A stretch of DNA of 64,000 nucleotides from the NCBI RefSeq assembly GCF_016907235.1, contig NZ_JAFBBO010000001.1, forward strand, positions 2,666,001-2,730,000, read 5' to 3'. A program made the position numbers and the translations under genes. A model generated the notes under the pieces. That model searched no databases. It saw nothing but the letters and a program-made list of their open reading frames with translations, and was not told the origin of the DNA. Below, one piece after another: positions 63,103 to 64,000 of the stretch; position 1 is the first letter of the stretch, and each line of letters begins with the position of its first letter. The stretch comes from Oerskovia jenensis (lineage in GTDB: Bacteria; Actinomycetota; Actinomycetes; Actinomycetales; Cellulomonadaceae).

Positions 63103-64000
63103 GTGATCGGCGAGACGCACACGGCGACCGAGCCGCCCGCGGGGGGCGCCGGGCCCGCGGGAGGCGAGCCGCCCGTCGGGGACGAGCCGCTCGCAGGCGC
63201 CGCGCCGCCGTCGGGCCGCGCCATGGACAAGCCGACCGTGTTCGCGGCCGCGCTGCTCGTCGCGGTCGGCGGGATCATCTACGAGCTGATCCTCGGCACG
63301 GCCGCCTCCTACCTGTTCGGCGACTCGGTCGTCGCGTTCTCGGTCGCGACGGGCCTGACGCTGTTCGGCATGGGGATCGGCTCGTTGCTCGCGACGCGCC
63401 TGGCCTCGAACCCGGGCCTGAACTTCGTGCGCAACGAGGTCGGGCTCGCGCTGCTCGGCGGCAGCTCGGTCCTGATCCTCTACGCGGCGTTCAGCCTGAC
63501 CGAGGTCTACTGGCTCGTCTTCGTGCTGCTCTCGCTCGCGCTGGGCGTGGGGATCGGCATCGAGATCCCGTTGCTCGTCGCGCTGCTCAAGGAGAACGGG
63601 CGCGACGAGTCCGTGGGGCTGCTGTCGAAGGTCCTCGCGGTCGACTACTTCGGGGCGCTCGCGGCCTCCTTGCTCTTCCCGTTCGTCATGCTCCCGTACC
63701 TGGGGCTCATGCGGACGGCGTACGCGGTCGCGCTGCTCAACGTGCTGGTCGCGGTGTTCATGCTGCGGCGCATGGGGCGGCGCACGCGCTGGACCTGGTT
63801 CGCCCGGCTCACGGTCGTCCTCCTCGTGGGGTGCTTCGCGGCGTCGAGCGCGATCGAGGGCGCGATCAACACGCGGCTCTACCAGGATCCCGTCCTGTAC
63901 TACGAGTCCACGGCGTACCAGAAGCTCGTCCTGACGAGCTTCGGCGACGACGTGCGGCTCTACCTGAGCGACCAGCTCCAGTTCTCCTCGCTCGACGAGG
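63103..64000 (+). CDS. speE: membrane-anchored spermidine synthase (partial, runs off the window)
   Basis: The frame from GTG 63103 (2 bp after the DUF350 stop) stays open to the window end, giving 299 visible residues; ATG 63223 is an alternative start that skips a Pro/Gly-rich leader. About seven spans follow: MDKPTVFAAALLVAVGGIIY, LGTAASYLFGDSVVAFSVAT, LLGGSSVLILYAAFSLTEVY, LVFVLLSLALGVGIGIEIPL and more. Soluble synthase sequence begins at QDPVLYYESTAYQKLVLTSF and LYLSDQLQFSSLDE, matching the start of the SpeE aminopropyltransferase domain. It would add aminopropyl groups from decarboxylated SAM at the membrane. The catalytic part lies beyond the window. Confidence 0.9.
   Translation, partial: MIGETHTATEPPAGGAGPAGGEPPVGDEPLAGAAPPSGRAMDKPTVFAAALLVAVGGIIYELILGTAASYLFGDSVVAFSVATGLTLFGMGIGSLLATRLASNPGLNFVRNEVGLALLGGSSVLILYAAFSLTEVYWLVFVLLSLALGVGIGIEIPLLVALLKENGRDESVGLLSKVLAVDYFGALAASLLFPFVMLPYLGLMRTAYAVALLNVLVAVFMLRRMGRRTRWTWFARLTVVLLVGCFAASSAIEGAINTRLYQDPVLYYESTAYQKLVLTSFGDDVRLYLSDQLQFSSLDE

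Overview
The window is chromosomal DNA from a high-GC Gram-positive bacterium (Actinomycetota, Micrococcales). The complete 16S rRNA and the actinobacterial extra stem in domain III of 23S rRNA support this, as do the extreme third-position GC of the genes, the frequent GTG starts and ATGA/GTGA gene overlaps, an arsenate-mycothiol transferase, and LAL- and SigE-family regulators. The 16S sequence looks like the Cellulomonadaceae/Promicromonosporaceae group (Cellulomonas/Oerskovia-like). That placement is from memory of related sequences, not from a search. I see no insertion sequence, prophage, CRISPR array or tRNA.

Layout. (1) 1-9719: the 3' end of one rRNA operon (23S-5S-terminator), then a 3.1 kb segment with an SpoU/TrmH rRNA methyltransferase, a small HAD protein and an ABM-domain monooxygenase, then a complete second operon (promoters, 16S, ITS without tRNA, 23S, 5S, terminator). 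The shared part (1-1341 and 8382-9722) appears identical. (2) 9768-13076: alpha/beta hydrolase, MDR oxidoreductase, a small unknown protein, an Rrf2 regulator. (3) 13077-18712: a sulfur operon between two arrays of an inverted GCCGAGGGTGACG repeat. It has a 22-codon leader peptide with three consecutive Cys codons, then flavoprotein, 2[4Fe-4S] ferredoxin, binding lipoprotein, permease and ATPase, all joined by 4-bp overlaps. (4) 18714-29742: PfkB kinase, 5'-3' exonuclease, zinc alcohol dehydrogenase, a gene remnant between two long hairpins, a histidine kinase/response regulator pair, a stress protein, GNAT and DUF1254 proteins. (5) 29899-38709: AI-2E-type permease, cation/H+ antiporter, a run of small envelope/stress proteins (DUF7144, DUF6325, SHOCT, DUF1269), a SnoaL-tailed sigma factor, a GAF-SpoIIE-HATPase regulator and a second SHOCT protein.

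(6) 38880-47893: ZapE-like ATPase, dienelactone-hydrolase-like protein followed at once by a CorC/HlyC fragment, GNAT, ArsC, a long-chain acyl-CoA ligase with an operator-like palindrome, a three-gene SigE-type sigma/membrane-protein unit, phosphoglycerate mutase. (7) 47922-56203: a 988-aa LAL regulator, a 56-aa protein, a GDSL esterase with a 23-bp duplication shifting its C-terminus, a UBP zinc-finger protein, an LLM flavin oxidoreductase, an O-acetyltransferase, a class C serine hydrolase. (8) 56190-61375: cytoplasmic-type arylsulfatase, HAD phosphatase and SulP transporter on the minus strand. (9) 61675-64000 (edge): AdoMet decarboxylase, DUF4178, DUF350 and a membrane-anchored spermidine synthase, a compact polyamine/membrane system cut by the window end.

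Themes: sulfur handling occurs twice (Cys-attenuated uptake/redox operon; sulfatase-SulP), general stress and envelope functions dominate 25-39 kb, and several structured repeats sit exactly at stop codons. The best candidates for under-described biology are the 61.7-64 kb polyamine cluster, the Cys-leader flavoprotein/ferredoxin/ABC operon, and the repeat/hairpin families at gene 3' ends.
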